Positions 34,702 to 44,076 of a DNA stretch of 64,000 nucleotides are shown here, in pieces (the stretch's first letter is position 1; each line of letters starts with the position of its first letter). Below the pieces are notes generated by a model. It made no database searches and had not been told where the DNA came from. It saw only the letters and a list, made by a program, of their open reading frames with translations. The position numbers and the translations under genes are program-made. This stretch comes from an uncultured Pontibacter sp. (GTDB lineage Bacteria; Bacteroidota; Bacteroidia; Cytophagales; Hymenobacteraceae): contig NZ_CANLMZ010000006.1 in NCBI RefSeq assembly GCF_947492645.1, positions 1-64,000 on the forward strand, read 5' to 3'.

Positions 34702-35814
34702 TTAGTCGGTGAACAAGCCCAGTTTCTGGAGGGTGCGCTGCCGTGACAGCTTTCCGGTCGCCGTCATTGTAAAAGCCGGGCTGTAGTACAGTTCTTTTGG
34801 CAGTTCGAATTTACGAAGCTTGCTGCGGAGCCTCTCCATGAGTATCTCTTCGTTTTCAGGAGTAAAAGTGTCTCCTTCTAGTACCAGCACTACCTTTTCG
34901 CCTAACAGTTCGTCGGGTTGCGGCGCGATAAAAAAGCGGGGCGAGTCGGTGAGGTCAGCAAACGCCTCGGCGATGGCCAGCTCTACTTTCTCTACCTGCA
35001 CTTTTACACCTCCCGAGTTAATCACGTTATCCACCCGCCCGATCCATTTAAAGCGATCATGGGTAAGCAGTTCAACAATGTCGTTTGTAACAAGTAGTTC
35101 GTTGTTCGTGATGTCACCTTTTATAGTCAGGCAGCCGCGTTTGTCCAGGCCTATGTCAATGTTATGTAGTACCTGGTAATATTCGGCAGCTTCGGGGCCG
35201 TTAAGGCGGCGCAGCGCAATATGCGAAGCCGTTTCGGTCATGCCGTAGGTATGGTAAACAGGGGCTTTTATTTGTTGCAGCTCGCGTTGCAGGGTTGGGC
35301 TAACGGGGGCACCGCCAACCAAGATGCCTTTCATGTTATTTAACTGCGGGAGCGCTTCAGGTGTTTCCTGTAAGATAGTTTGTAGCTGCATCGGCACAAA
35401 AGAGGCAAAGGCAATTTGCTCTTCGCGGCCAACAAGACTTATAGGGTTGCCAATAGGCTCCACGATCACCATTTGCAGTTCAGCCATAAAGCCACGTGCC
35501 AGCATCATCATGCCGGCTATGTACTCGGTATTCAGACAAACTAATGTTGTATCGCTTTTCTGCAGGTTAAGCAGGCTGATAGTGCGGCGGGCACTTGCCT
35601 CTAGCTGGGCGCGTGTTAGCACAATGGTTTTAGGAGTGCCCGTAGATCCTGAAGTTTGAATCGGAAACTCCTGGATACCATTTAGCCAGCTACGGCAAAA
35701 TTCAAGGGTTTTACTCTCATACCCGTTCAGGGGAATGCTGTTCCGGAAAGAATAATTGGCTATTTCGTCGTAGTAGAACTTTTTGCCGTTCAGCAGCAGG
35801 AAATCTTCATTCAT
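34702..35814 (-). CDS. menE: o-Succinylbenzoate-CoA ligase
   Basis: An AMP-forming acyl-CoA synthetase that activates o-succinylbenzoate in menaquinone synthesis. The 370 residues are short for the superfamily but normal for MenE of Bacteroidota. Motifs are TSGSTGTPKT (phosphate binding, about residue 55), YGMTETASHIA (about residue 190) and the C-terminal lysine region TGKLSRQ. The assignment is helped by menF, menD and menI nearby on the same strand. menA, menB and menC are not in this window. Confidence 0.87.
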   Translation of the reverse strand: MNEDFLLLNGKKFYYDEIANYSFRNSIPLNGYESKTLEFCRSWLNGIQEFPIQTSGSTGTPKTIVLTRAQLEASARRTISLLNLQKSDTTLVCLNTEYIAGMMMLARGFMAELQMVIVEPIGNPISLVGREEQIAFASFVPMQLQTILQETPEALPQLNNMKGILVGGAPVSPTLQRELQQIKAPVYHTYGMTETASHIALRRLNGPEAAEYYQVLHNIDIGLDKRGCLTIKGDITNNELLVTNDIVELLTHDRFKWIGRVDNVINSGGVKVQVEKVELAIAEAFADLTDSPRFFIAPQPDELLGEKVVLVLEGDTFTPENEEILMERLRSKLRKFELPKELYYSPAFTMTATGKLSRQRTLQKLGLFTD

Positions 35815-36066
35815 GTGTACACCAGAAAGTATAGCTTAGGCTTAAGCAATGGTAAACTCCAGTTAAATTAGAATATTACGTTCTGGTGCAAAAATCGGTG
35901 AGAAGATGCTGTAAAACAAACAATGCCGCGTTTAGAATAAATATTTTAACCTGTCGTGGTGCGGTAGCAGCAGGAAAAAGCTAAAACACCGGTTGGTTCA
36001 GAAGTGAAGGTGCATACTTTTCCTGTGAACTTTCTGCCGCTTTTATACTTTTAAATTGGCTATGTG

Positions 36067-36522
36067 CTAGTATAGCCAATCCTTTTTAGATTTTTTAATG
36101 CGATGATCAACTGAGAACTTGCCTGATCCAAAGATAAAGAATACTATCAGCAGGATGAGTACAAGTATGGACGACCAAAGCTCGGTGTTCTCGGAATAAA
36201 ACCCACGATCAGGGTTGATAAAGAATACTGCACCCAGCAGGATTGGCAACTGGAAAAGTATAGCTACGCGCGTTATCATACCGATGGCAATCAGAAAGCC
36301 GCCCACTAAATGCGCAAAACCAACATAATGCGCCAGCCCAATAGATACCCACGGAAACTCGCTTTTTCGAAGCATCGCAAACAATGCCTCCGAGTCGCCT
36401 AAAAACATAATGCCTTTCACCATCAGAAATATACCAAGGCCAACCCTCAGAAAATCTACCCAAATAGGGTGGTGCGTATCTGCCCAATGCTCAACGCGGT
36501 GCATGTCGTGTGTTAAGTTCAT
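36067..36522 (-). CDS. DoxX family membrane protein
   Basis: A 151-residue inner membrane protein with four hydrophobic segments (about residues 22-42, 60-85, 88-108 and 118-135). The RVGLGIFLMVKGI and HLVGGFLIAIG patterns fit DoxX. DoxX-type proteins are associated with oxidative stress or quinone metabolism in some bacteria. Its position between menD and menE, on the same strand, suggests but does not prove a quinone link. The gaps on both sides (331 and 252 bases) allow separate promoters. Confidence 0.85.
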   Translation of the reverse strand: MNLTHDMHRVEHWADTHHPIWVDFLRVGLGIFLMVKGIMFLGDSEALFAMLRKSEFPWVSIGLAHYVGFAHLVGGFLIAIGMITRVAILFQLPILLGAVFFINPDRGFYSENTELWSSILVLILLIVFFIFGSGKFSVDHRIKKSKKDWLY

Positions 36523-36853
36523 GGCTATAATTTGTTTGGTTACACAACTGATTTACATTATGTTAAACGATTTTATGAATAATTAGGACATCTTTTTAAA
36601 GAATAGTCTTGGCGCGGTAATTAACAGCTTATGTAGCTTCAGGCTTTTCTTTTCTACCCAGTTTTATACTTCGTGCCATCTTCCGTATCTGTTAGGCATA
36701 GCGCAGCAGTATGTAGGTACACTCCACCTTAGTAGAGGCAATCAGTTACGCGATAAAAGGGGAGTGTAGCACCAGGCCCCAGGCTTATACTTGGGCAAAA
36801 GGCAAAACAGCTCCTTAACCTGGGGAGTTGCGTACAAAAACTTAAAAGGGGAA
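36523..36853. other. 331-base gap between doxX and menD
   Basis: No gene was recognised. Near the menD stop there are partial inverted repeats (AGGCCCC with GGGG, CAGCTCC with GGAGTTG), which may form a weak menD terminator. The rest is AT rich and would hold the doxX promoter, although no good -7/-33 pair was found. Confidence 0.4.
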
Positions 36854-38554
36854 TTAGAAAGCTATACTTCTGACTGCTTGCCTGTACTTGCTGAATTCTT
36901 CTCCGTTGGCAGGGCTGCTGGTAAAAATTTCGAGGATACCTGCTCCAAACGAAGATGAAAAGAAATAAGGCAGCGCTTTCTCTAATTCTTCTAGTGCATG
37001 TACGGCAATGTACTGCATCCCGAAATCGCGTGCTGTGTTTTCAGCATCGAGGGCTTGTCTTGTTTCGAAGTATGGCTCAAGTTCCGGCTGTTGCTTAGGT
37101 CCCTCTATCAACCTGAAAATACCGCCTGCGTGGTTGTTTAACAGTACAATGCGCAGGTTCTTGGGTAGGTAATTGTGCCACAGCGCGTTGCGATCGTAGA
37201 AAAAGGCCATGTCGCCGGTAAGCAGTACGTTTAGTTTTGGATTAGACAAGGCACACCCAACAGCGGTGCTGGTGCTGCCATCGATGCCGCTGGTGCCCCG
37301 GTTGGCAAAAACTTCTACTTCCTGGTTTGCTTTTAGGCCGATAATGTTGGCATAGCGCACCGCCATACTATTAGCAAGGTGCAGGTTGCTGTTTTCAGGT
37401 AACTGCTGCATTACCCGGGCTACTACACTTAACTCGCTGTAAACGGCATTTTGTGTGTAACCTTCTAAAAAATTGGCTGCTTTTTCATTCATGCCTAACC
37501 AGGCATTTGTAAAGCTGCTTTTGGTTTTGGTGCTGCCGGCAAGGGCGTAAAAAAAGCTGGTGGGGTTACTCCGGATAATTTTTGTAAGTGCCTGAAAGGT
37601 ATCGGCTACCTGTCCGGAAGGTTGTATGTGCCAATGGGCCTGCGGTTTGTACTTGCGCAAGTATAACTTCAGGCTTTTAGAGATAACCGATTTACCGAAT
37701 GTAATGAGCAGGTCTGGCTGTAGTTGCTTCAGTTTTTCTTCATCAGGGCAGGCCAGGAAAACATCCTGGTAACGTACTGCTGCGGGCAATTCCTGCACAT
37801 TGCTAATGGTATCGGCCACCACAACGGCACCTGTAGACTGCGAAAAAGCATAAATGCTTTGCAGAAGTTGATTATCGTAGCTATTCTGGCCAGCCACCAC
37901 CAGTACGCTGCTATACTTTAAGATTTCGCCCTGCAGCTTAAGCGAGGTGTTCTGCGAAAGTATAAACTCCTGCGCATCTTCCTCAATCACTTTTACTCCG
38001 GCGTTATAGCTTACCTCTTCGCCCGGAGCCGGATAGAAGGGCTCTCGCAGCGGCACATTAACATGTACTGGCCCTGCCGGGTATGCTACTGCCTCGTTCA
38101 AAGCTTCAGATAAGATACGCTCGCTATGCCATACTGCATCGTGGTGGGAAAAATCTGATGGGAAAGTATAGCTTTGCTTGATGTGCCTGCCGTAAATGTT
38201 TTCCTGCCGGATAGTTTGTCCGTCCAACTGGTCTATCCACTCGGTAGGGCGGTCTGCGGTAAGTACAAGCAGCGGCACCTGCTGGAAATAAGCCTCGGCA
38301 ACAGCGGGCGCATAATTTAAAGCAGCCGTTCCGGAGGTGCACACCAGCACCGTAGGTTTTCCGGTTGATAACGCCATGCCCAGGGCCATAAAGGCGGCGG
38401 CACGTTCATCACTTACCGTACGGATGCTGAAACCACCGTGTCGGGCAAAGGCAATGGTAAGCGGGGCACAACGCGAACCTGGTGATAACACTACATTTTT
38501 AACTCCTTTCTGAGAGCAAATTTCAGCGATGTTTACAACAGGTTGGATGATCAT
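36854..38554 (-). CDS. menD: SEPHCHC synthase (menaquinone biosynthesis)
   Basis: A thiamine-diphosphate enzyme that condenses isochorismate and 2-oxoglutarate. The 566 residues match MenD. The N-terminus NVVLSPGSRCAPLTIAF and SDERAAAFMALGMA (with the cofactor-activating Glu) and the C-terminal GTSGIDGSTSTAVG and LTGDMAFFYDRNAL regions are diagnostic. It follows menF by 128 bases, so the two are probably one transcript. The product is used by MenH/MenC, which are not visible here. Confidence 0.95.
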   Translation of the reverse strand: MIIQPVVNIAEICSQKGVKNVVLSPGSRCAPLTIAFARHGGFSIRTVSDERAAAFMALGMALSTGKPTVLVCTSGTAALNYAPAVAEAYFQQVPLLVLTADRPTEWIDQLDGQTIRQENIYGRHIKQSYTFPSDFSHHDAVWHSERILSEALNEAVAYPAGPVHVNVPLREPFYPAPGEEVSYNAGVKVIEEDAQEFILSQNTSLKLQGEILKYSSVLVVAGQNSYDNQLLQSIYAFSQSTGAVVVADTISNVQELPAAVRYQDVFLACPDEEKLKQLQPDLLITFGKSVISKSLKLYLRKYKPQAHWHIQPSGQVADTFQALTKIIRSNPTSFFYALAGSTKTKSSFTNAWLGMNEKAANFLEGYTQNAVYSELSVVARVMQQLPENSNLHLANSMAVRYANIIGLKANQEVEVFANRGTSGIDGSTSTAVGCALSNPKLNVLLTGDMAFFYDRNALWHNYLPKNLRIVLLNNHAGGIFRLIEGPKQQPELEPYFETRQALDAENTARDFGMQYIAVHALEELEKALPYFFSSSFGAGILEIFTSSPANGEEFSKYRQAVRSIAF

Positions 38555-38682
38555 GGTCTTTCTGCAATGAGTAAATGAGTAGTTGAGTGCATGCGTGTAA
38601 ATCTAAAGGAAATATCTGGCTGCTATACTTATTGTCATTTGCCTAAGCAGCAGAATCATTATTCAAATATGCACGCAATCGC

Positions 38683-39861
38683 TTAGTCAAATTTAGCCAG
38701 TATTCTTCGCATTGTCTGCATTTTGTGCTGGGTTTCCTGCCATTCCTTTTCCGGGTTTGATTCGGCGGTAATGCCGGCACCGGCATAAAGTATAATTTCG
38801 TGGTCGCGCACCTGCATGCAGCGTAGGTTTACAAATAAATGCGTGCCCTCAGCACCATTTACAGGCCCCAGGTAGCCGCTGTAATAACTGCGGTTGTAGC
38901 CTTCATGGTCAAGTATAAATTGCAGGGCTGGTGCTTTAGGCAGGCCGCAAACGGCAGAGGTTGGGTGCAGCAACTGGAGCATGTCCGTGCCAAGCGTCGG
39001 GAAATCGATTTCTTTTAAGTCTACCTTGAAATCGGTGCGCAAGTGCATTAAATTTCCTGCAATTACGGTGCGTGGGCCAACCTCGGTGTACTCGCGCAGG
39101 CGCAGGCTTTTAAAGCAACTCAGAATATAGCGCTCCACCATGCCCTGCTCCTCAATTTCCTTTTGTCTCCAGATGGCGTCGGCAACGTTTTCTACGGCAG
39201 GCTGCGTACCGGCAAGGGCAACAGTTTTAAAGATCTGTTCTTCGTTTATACTTACCAGCACCTCCGGCGAGGCACCCATCCAGGTGCCAACCCCCGGTAC
39301 CGACACCAGCGATACAAAAGCATTGGGATAAGCTTGCAGCATGGCCTCAAACGCAGCAACAGGAGAGAAGGAGGCGGGCAATTGTTGGCTGAAGTTTCTG
39401 GATAGAACTACCTTCTCCATTGCTTCTGCTGTTATGGCTGCTACTGCTTTCTCTACGGCATTTTTAAAACCGGTTTCAGTTTGGTAAGAGGCCTGATCTG
39501 TTGCAGAACTGTACCAGCCTGAATAGTGCGAATTTATACTTTGCAAAGCCTGCAGGAAAGCTTTAACTTCATTTTCAGGGGCATCCGCACTTGTTGTTAC
39601 AGTACCGGTGGTGTTATTAAAGTACACATCGCCCTTGATAAAGATCTGCTCCTCCTGCGCTGAACTATGGAAGGGGCAAAACAGGAACCCGAATGGGCTT
39701 TGCTCCAGGTTAGGTTGATTTGTTACCAGCTCCTCCTGCAGCGATACACAGGCCTGCACTTCCTGCTGCAAGGGTAATCGCCAGGCGGCTACCGCCTTGT
39801 GTTGCGCAACGGCCGTCCTGAATATATTTTCTAAAGTATGCTTTGGGGTTTCTCCACCCAT
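38683..39861 (-). CDS. menF: Isochorismate synthase
   Basis: A chorismate-binding enzyme of 392 residues that makes isochorismate, the entry to menaquinone synthesis. The lysine of KVVLSRNF, GASPEVLV, LHPTSAVCGLPK and the C-terminal GYLGPVNG...FVNLRCMQV block are visible. The longer reading frame begins 29 codons earlier, but MGGETPKHTLENIF is the better start. The neighbours menD and menI point to menaquinone and not to siderophore synthesis (the EntC role). Confidence 0.92.
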   Translation of the reverse strand: MGGETPKHTLENIFRTAVAQHKAVAAWRLPLQQEVQACVSLQEELVTNQPNLEQSPFGFLFCPFHSSAQEEQIFIKGDVYFNNTTGTVTTSADAPENEVKAFLQALQSINSHYSGWYSSATDQASYQTETGFKNAVEKAVAAITAEAMEKVVLSRNFSQQLPASFSPVAAFEAMLQAYPNAFVSLVSVPGVGTWMGASPEVLVSINEEQIFKTVALAGTQPAVENVADAIWRQKEIEEQGMVERYILSCFKSLRLREYTEVGPRTVIAGNLMHLRTDFKVDLKEIDFPTLGTDMLQLLHPTSAVCGLPKAPALQFILDHEGYNRSYYSGYLGPVNGAEGTHLFVNLRCMQVRDHEIILYAGAGITAESNPEKEWQETQHKMQTMRRILAKFD

Positions 39862-40082
39862 TGTTATTCTCTTAAAGTATATGCTGTGCTGCTTTGCTTC
39901 TTTCCCGACTTGTCTTCTGCCTGCCCCTTTTAGAGAGACATGCAGCACAAGAGATTTCTACCTGTTCATCCCTGCATTAGCAGAAGATGCCATCGTTGGA
40001 GTGGCAAAGTGATCATGCAGATCCTGCGGAGTTTCAGCTAAACCGCAACATTAAATCATGTAAAGTTTTGCCTCACCAACCA

Positions 40083-40505
40083 TCAACCAATCTTATCGAT
40101 CACGGCAACAGTCATGCGGCTGATGCAAACCGTATCGCCGGCCTCGTTGGTGATTTTAGTTTCCCATACTTGCGTGGTTTTGCCAATATGCTGGGCCGTG
40201 GCTCTGGCATACACCCAGCCTTCGCGTACGCTGCGGACGTGGTTTGCATTAATCTCTAAACCAACACAGGCTTTCTTTGTTTGGTCTACGTGTATAAAGG
40301 CTCCTATACTTGCCAGCGTTTCGGCGAGGGCCACAGAAGCGCCACCGTGCAGCAGGCCCATCGGCTGGTGGGTGCGGTGGTCTACAGGCATTTTGCCGCA
40401 GATATAACCTTCCCCAAACTCAGTCAGCTCTATACCCAGGTGCTCTACCATGGTATTTTTTCGCCACTCATTCAGGGTGTCTAACGTAATAGAGTTTTTG
40501 TGCAT
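40083..40505 (-). CDS. menI: Hotdog-fold thioesterase, probable DHNA-CoA hydrolase
   Basis: A 140-residue thioesterase of the YdiI/MenI type. The hotdog core holds HGGASVALAETLAS with the catalytic Glu, and GLEINANHVR downstream. MenI hydrolyses 1,4-dihydroxy-2-naphthoyl-CoA. That role is inferred from the position just upstream of menF and menD on the same strand; a general acyl-CoA thioesterase is the alternative. The gap to menF is 221 bases. A -7 box lies at 40549-40556. Confidence 0.8.
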   Translation of the reverse strand: MHKNSITLDTLNEWRKNTMVEHLGIELTEFGEGYICGKMPVDHRTHQPMGLLHGGASVALAETLASIGAFIHVDQTKKACVGLEINANHVRSVREGWVYARATAQHIGKTTQVWETKITNEAGDTVCISRMTVAVIDKIG

Positions 40506-40548
40506 ACGCAGCGATCTTTAATTTCGCATTTTTAAAAGAGTAAGAAGG

Positions 40549-40556
40549 CAAAAGTA
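40549..40556 (-). promoter_or_regulatory. -7 promoter element upstream of menI
   Basis: On the minus strand this reads TACTTTTG, matching TAnnTTTG. A TTTC at the -33 position (40576-40579) is one base off consensus, with the correct 19-base spacing. It overlaps the divergent phosphatase gene's start, so the two genes share a very tight promoter region. Confidence 0.5.
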
Positions 40557-40564
40557 TAAGAATT

Positions 40565-41224
40565 TTGAGTATTAAGAAAGTATACATCATCCGCCACGGG
40601 CAAACAGACTTTAACCAGCAAGGCATTGTGCAGGGCAGCGGCATCGATTCTAACCTGAACCAGGCGGGGCAGCAACAGGCGGCTTTGTTCTTTCAGAAGT
40701 ATAAGGCTATACCTTTTGACAAAGTATACACTTCCACGCTGAAGCGCAGCATACAGTCGGTGCAAGGTTTTATAGACCTGGGCATACCGCATGAGCCACA
40801 TGCCGGCCTGAACGAGATAAACTGGGGCAACCGTGAAGGCCAGCGCATCACACCCGAGGAAGATGCTTACTATTTTCATATTCTACAAACCTGGAACAAC
40901 GGAGACACGCACGTTTGCATTGAAGGAGGGGAGAGCCCTGAGCTGGTAACGGCCCGCCAAAGACCATTTGTAGACCTGATGCTGAGCCGCCCCGAAGAAG
41001 AAACGATACTAATTTGCATGCATGGGCGCGCCATGCGCATACTTTTAAGTAACTTGCTGCATTACCCGCTGCGTTGCATGGACCAGTTTCTGCACCAGAA
41101 CCTGTGCCTGTACCAATTAGACTATACAGGTAGCATGTTTACCGTAAAGAAGTATTGCGACGTATCGCACCTGAAAGAAAACGCGACAGAACCAGACCGC
41201 TTTCAGCAGATCCGAACAAATTAG
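40565..41224 (+). CDS. Histidine phosphatase family protein
   Basis: A 219-residue member of the phosphoglycerate mutase/histidine phosphatase superfamily. The phospho-accepting RHGQTD is at residues 10-15, and the second histidine is in CMHGRAMR. The substrate is unknown. The start is a TTG at 40565 (TTG AGT ATT AAG), since no ATG lies nearby and the strand leading into RHG begins at once. It is divergent from menI with only 59 bases between. Confidence 0.85.
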   Translation: MSIKKVYIIRHGQTDFNQQGIVQGSGIDSNLNQAGQQQAALFFQKYKAIPFDKVYTSTLKRSIQSVQGFIDLGIPHEPHAGLNEINWGNREGQRITPEEDAYYFHILQTWNNGDTHVCIEGGESPELVTARQRPFVDLMLSRPEEETILICMHGRAMRILLSNLLHYPLRCMDQFLHQNLCLYQLDYTGSMFTVKKYCDVSHLKENATEPDRFQQIRTN

Positions 41225-41234
41225 CCTCATATAG

Positions 41235-41265
41235 TTTGAATAAAATATTTTTAAATCTAATTTTG
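41235..41265 (+). promoter_or_regulatory. Perfect Bacteroidota promoter for pdhC
   Basis: TTTG (41235-41238) and TAATTTTG (41258-41265) are separated by exactly 19 bases, matching the full consensus. Transcription should start near 41272, about 40 bases before the E2 start. Confidence 0.75.
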
Positions 41266-41310
41266 GGCGGATAAGAATTTACCTAATTAGGCGACTAAAC
41301 AACACGATAT

Positions 41311-43005
41311 ATGGCTGAAGTAATAAAGATGCCTAAGATGAGCGACACGATGACAGAGGGGGTGATTGCATCTTGGCTGAAAAAAGAGGGTGATAAAATA
41401 AGTTCGGGCGACATACTGGCCGAAGTGGAAACCGATAAGGCAACCATGGAACTGGAGTCTTACGAGGATGGCACGCTTCTTTACATCGGTCCTAAAAAAG
41501 GCGACTCTGTGCCTATAGATGCTGTTATTGCCATTATCGGTAAGGAAGGCGAGGATATCTCCGGCCTTCTAAACGAGATAAAAGGTGGCGGTGCTCCTGC
41601 TGCTAAAGAAGAGAAACCAACCGCCAAAGAAGAAAATAAAGAAGAAGCAAAGCCTGCTGCCGCTAAAGCAGATGCCCCTGCTAAAACTACTGTAGATACC
41701 AGCAATATCAAGGCTAACGTTATCCGTATGCCTAAGATGAGCGATACCATGACAGAGGGTGTGCTTGTTAGCTGGCTGAAGAAAGTAGGCGATAAAGTAA
41801 AATCAGGCGACGTGCTGGCCGAAGTAGAGACAGACAAGGCAACGATGGAGCTGGAGTCTTACGAAGACGGTACGCTGCTTTACACAGGTGTAAACGAAGG
41901 CGACTCTGTTGCCATTGACGCTGTGATTGCCATTATAGGTGAAGAAGGTGCTGACTACAAGGCGCTATTAGATGCGGAAGGCTCTGATGATAAGCAGGAA
42001 CGCCAGGAAAACGCACAGACAGATGAGGCTATTGAAGCCGGCGTTGATGAAGTGACCGCTGAAAAAGTAGAAGAAACCAAAGTAACGGATACAAGTGCTG
42101 AAACAGGCGCTACCGAAAGCAATGGCCGCATAAAGGCTTCTCCGCTGGCTAAGAAAATGGCAAGCGAGAAAGGCATAAACCTGAGCCAGGTAAAAGGTAC
42201 CGGCGAAGGTGGCCGCATCGTACAGCGCGACATCGAGAACTTTAAGCCATCTGCCGCACCACAGCAGGCTGCTGCCCCTCAGGCTGCACCAACTGCTGCA
42301 CAGGCCATACCAGGCGCTCCTGCCGACTCTTACGAAGAGGTAGCCGTATCGCAGATGCGTAAGGTAATTGCCCGCCGCCTTGCCGAAAGCAAATTCTCTG
42401 CTCCGCACTTCTACCTGACCATGGAAATTGACATGGACAAGGCTATGGAGGCGCGTGTAAGTATAAATGAAGTATCTCCGGTTAAAGTATCGTTTAACGA
42501 CCTGGTGATTAAAGCTGCTGCTGCTGCACTTCGCCAGCACCCTGCGGTTAACTCCTCATGGCTGGGCGATAAGATCCGTTACAACAAGCACATTAACATT
42601 GGTGTGGCCGTAGCGGTAGAAGAAGGCCTGTTGGTACCTGTTGTTCGCAACGCTGATTATAAATCGCTATCTGCTATTGCAGCGGAGGTGAAAGACCTTG
42701 GTGGCAAAGCCAAGAGCAAAAAGCTACAGCCATCAGACTGGGAAGGTAACACGTTTACTATCTCTAACCTGGGCATGTTCGGCATCGAGGAGTTTACTGC
42801 CATCATCAACCCGCCGGATGCGTGTATTATGGCAGTTGGTGGCATTAAGCAGATTCCTGTAGTGAAGAACGGCAACATCCAGATTGGCAACGTGATGAAG
42901 GTAACGCTAAGCTGCGACCACCGCGTGGTAGACGGAGCCGTTGGTTCTGCTTTCCTGCAAACGTTTAAGAACCTGCTGGAGAACCCGGTGCGAATACTGG
43001 TGTAA
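41311..43005 (+). CDS. pdhC: Pyruvate dehydrogenase E2, dihydrolipoamide acetyltransferase, two lipoyl domains
   Basis: The 564-residue E2 core protein of the pyruvate dehydrogenase complex. Two lipoyl domains carry the modified lysines at residue 43 and residue 176 (both in the sequence ETDKATMEL). A charged Ala/Pro/Glu linker follows each. A peripheral subunit-binding domain is at about residues 270-310 (KASPLAKKMASEKGI), and the catalytic domain ends with CDHRVVDGAVG (catalytic His). It transfers acetyl groups to CoA. The E1 and E3 genes do not adjoin it. Confidence 0.94.
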   Translation: MAEVIKMPKMSDTMTEGVIASWLKKEGDKISSGDILAEVETDKATMELESYEDGTLLYIGPKKGDSVPIDAVIAIIGKEGEDISGLLNEIKGGGAPAAKEEKPTAKEENKEEAKPAAAKADAPAKTTVDTSNIKANVIRMPKMSDTMTEGVLVSWLKKVGDKVKSGDVLAEVETDKATMELESYEDGTLLYTGVNEGDSVAIDAVIAIIGEEGADYKALLDAEGSDDKQERQENAQTDEAIEAGVDEVTAEKVEETKVTDTSAETGATESNGRIKASPLAKKMASEKGINLSQVKGTGEGGRIVQRDIENFKPSAAPQQAAAPQAAPTAAQAIPGAPADSYEEVAVSQMRKVIARRLAESKFSAPHFYLTMEIDMDKAMEARVSINEVSPVKVSFNDLVIKAAAAALRQHPAVNSSWLGDKIRYNKHINIGVAVAVEEGLLVPVVRNADYKSLSAIAAEVKDLGGKAKSKKLQPSDWEGNTFTISNLGMFGIEEFTAIINPPDACIMAVGGIKQIPVVKNGNIQIGNVMKVTLSCDHRVVDGAVGSAFLQTFKNLLENPVRILV

Positions 43006-43069
43006 GATTCTGGACAAAAGATTTTTTTGACAAAGGACAATAGACCTTTGGGAAAATAGAACTAACATG

Positions 43070-43101
43070 AAAACGCCTCTACGGGAACGGAGAGGCGTTT
43101 T
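43070..43101. terminator. Terminator after pdhC
   Basis: An 11-bp perfect stem (43070-43080 with 43091-43101), AAAACGCCTCT and its complement, with a 10-base loop and a T run on the plus side. It ends the pdhC transcript. Confidence 0.88.
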
Positions 43102-43257
43102 TGTTTCTGGGTTATTTTTGATGTAGAAGGAGTGAAGCTAGGGGTAACACTTGTTGGAAATGATTTTTATACTTTAAATGCTACCTGCCGACACTCTATT
43201 TCTGCGATAGAGCCAGTTGTTCTCATATACTCAAATCCAGCATCCCTTTTCCGGAAA

Positions 43258-43749
43258 TTATTTATCTGACTGCAACCTCTTGATGTGTGCTTTCATTTTT
43301 GCAATTTCCTTTTCCTGCGCTTTTATAATGTCATCTGCCAGTTTTCGTACTTCAGGGTCTTTTATATTCGCCCTTTTACTTGTAAGTATAGCTATGGAGT
43401 GGTGCGGAATCATCGCTTTCATATACAGCACATCACCAACTGGAATTTGTGTTCTTGCCAGAGTTAAAGCGCTCACAAATAGAATTAAGCTACCTAAGAG
43501 TATGGCAATATTTTTCTTTTTGTTCTTATACATGTGTTGCATAAACAATAGCATTATTACTGCCATTGCAGCTATACCAAGGCAAGCCATGTAAAATCGT
43601 GTGAGGCTGAAGTACACATGGTCTATTTCGTACGTATTTAAGTACATGGTTATGTACATTGCTATAAACGAGCAAAGTAACATCAACACAAACTTTGTGT
43701 AATGGCTTTTACTTTCTTCATTTTGTGTCATTCCGTGCTTATTCTCCAT
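43258..43749 (-). CDS. DUF305 family membrane protein
   Basis: A 163-residue protein with three hydrophobic segments (about residues 19-39, 50-70 and 81-100) followed by a DUF305 helical domain facing the periplasm. The motif MIPHHSIAILTSKRA is typical and its two adjacent histidines suggest metal binding; copper links have been proposed for the family. The last 25 residues are highly charged. No operon partner is visible. Confidence 0.85.
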   Translation of the reverse strand: MENKHGMTQNEESKSHYTKFVLMLLCSFIAMYITMYLNTYEIDHVYFSLTRFYMACLGIAAMAVIMLLFMQHMYKNKKKNIAILLGSLILFVSALTLARTQIPVGDVLYMKAMIPHHSIAILTSKRANIKDPEVRKLADDIIKAQEKEIAKMKAHIKRLQSDK

Positions 43750-44076
43750 TCTGATTTTTATTAAAGTGTCGGAATTCTGTATTTAACTTGTTTACAGATA
43801 GCGAACGGATAAGGTATAAACACGGTTATTAGTCTCAATTTCACCCGCCCTTGCTGCGTGCTCTCATCAGCATGAATTAGCTTTTATTATTTAGATTGTT
43901 AATGATAACACGAACAATGGCTGGGGAAAGATGAGGCTTGAGATGTGGATTATTTGATTCATACACATTTTATGTTGTTTGTGTCGTACTGCGGACTTGG
44001 CTAAGTTGTGGTGGCGTAGCTAAAGTTCAGATGTGGTTGCAGGTAGTGTTCTTAAAAGGAAATATGGTATATCTAC
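43750..44076. other. 327-base AT-rich gap
   Basis: No gene is recognised. The stretch is between two minus-strand genes and should carry the promoter of the DUF305 gene. No good -7/-33 pair, hairpin or repeat was found. Confidence 0.4.
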
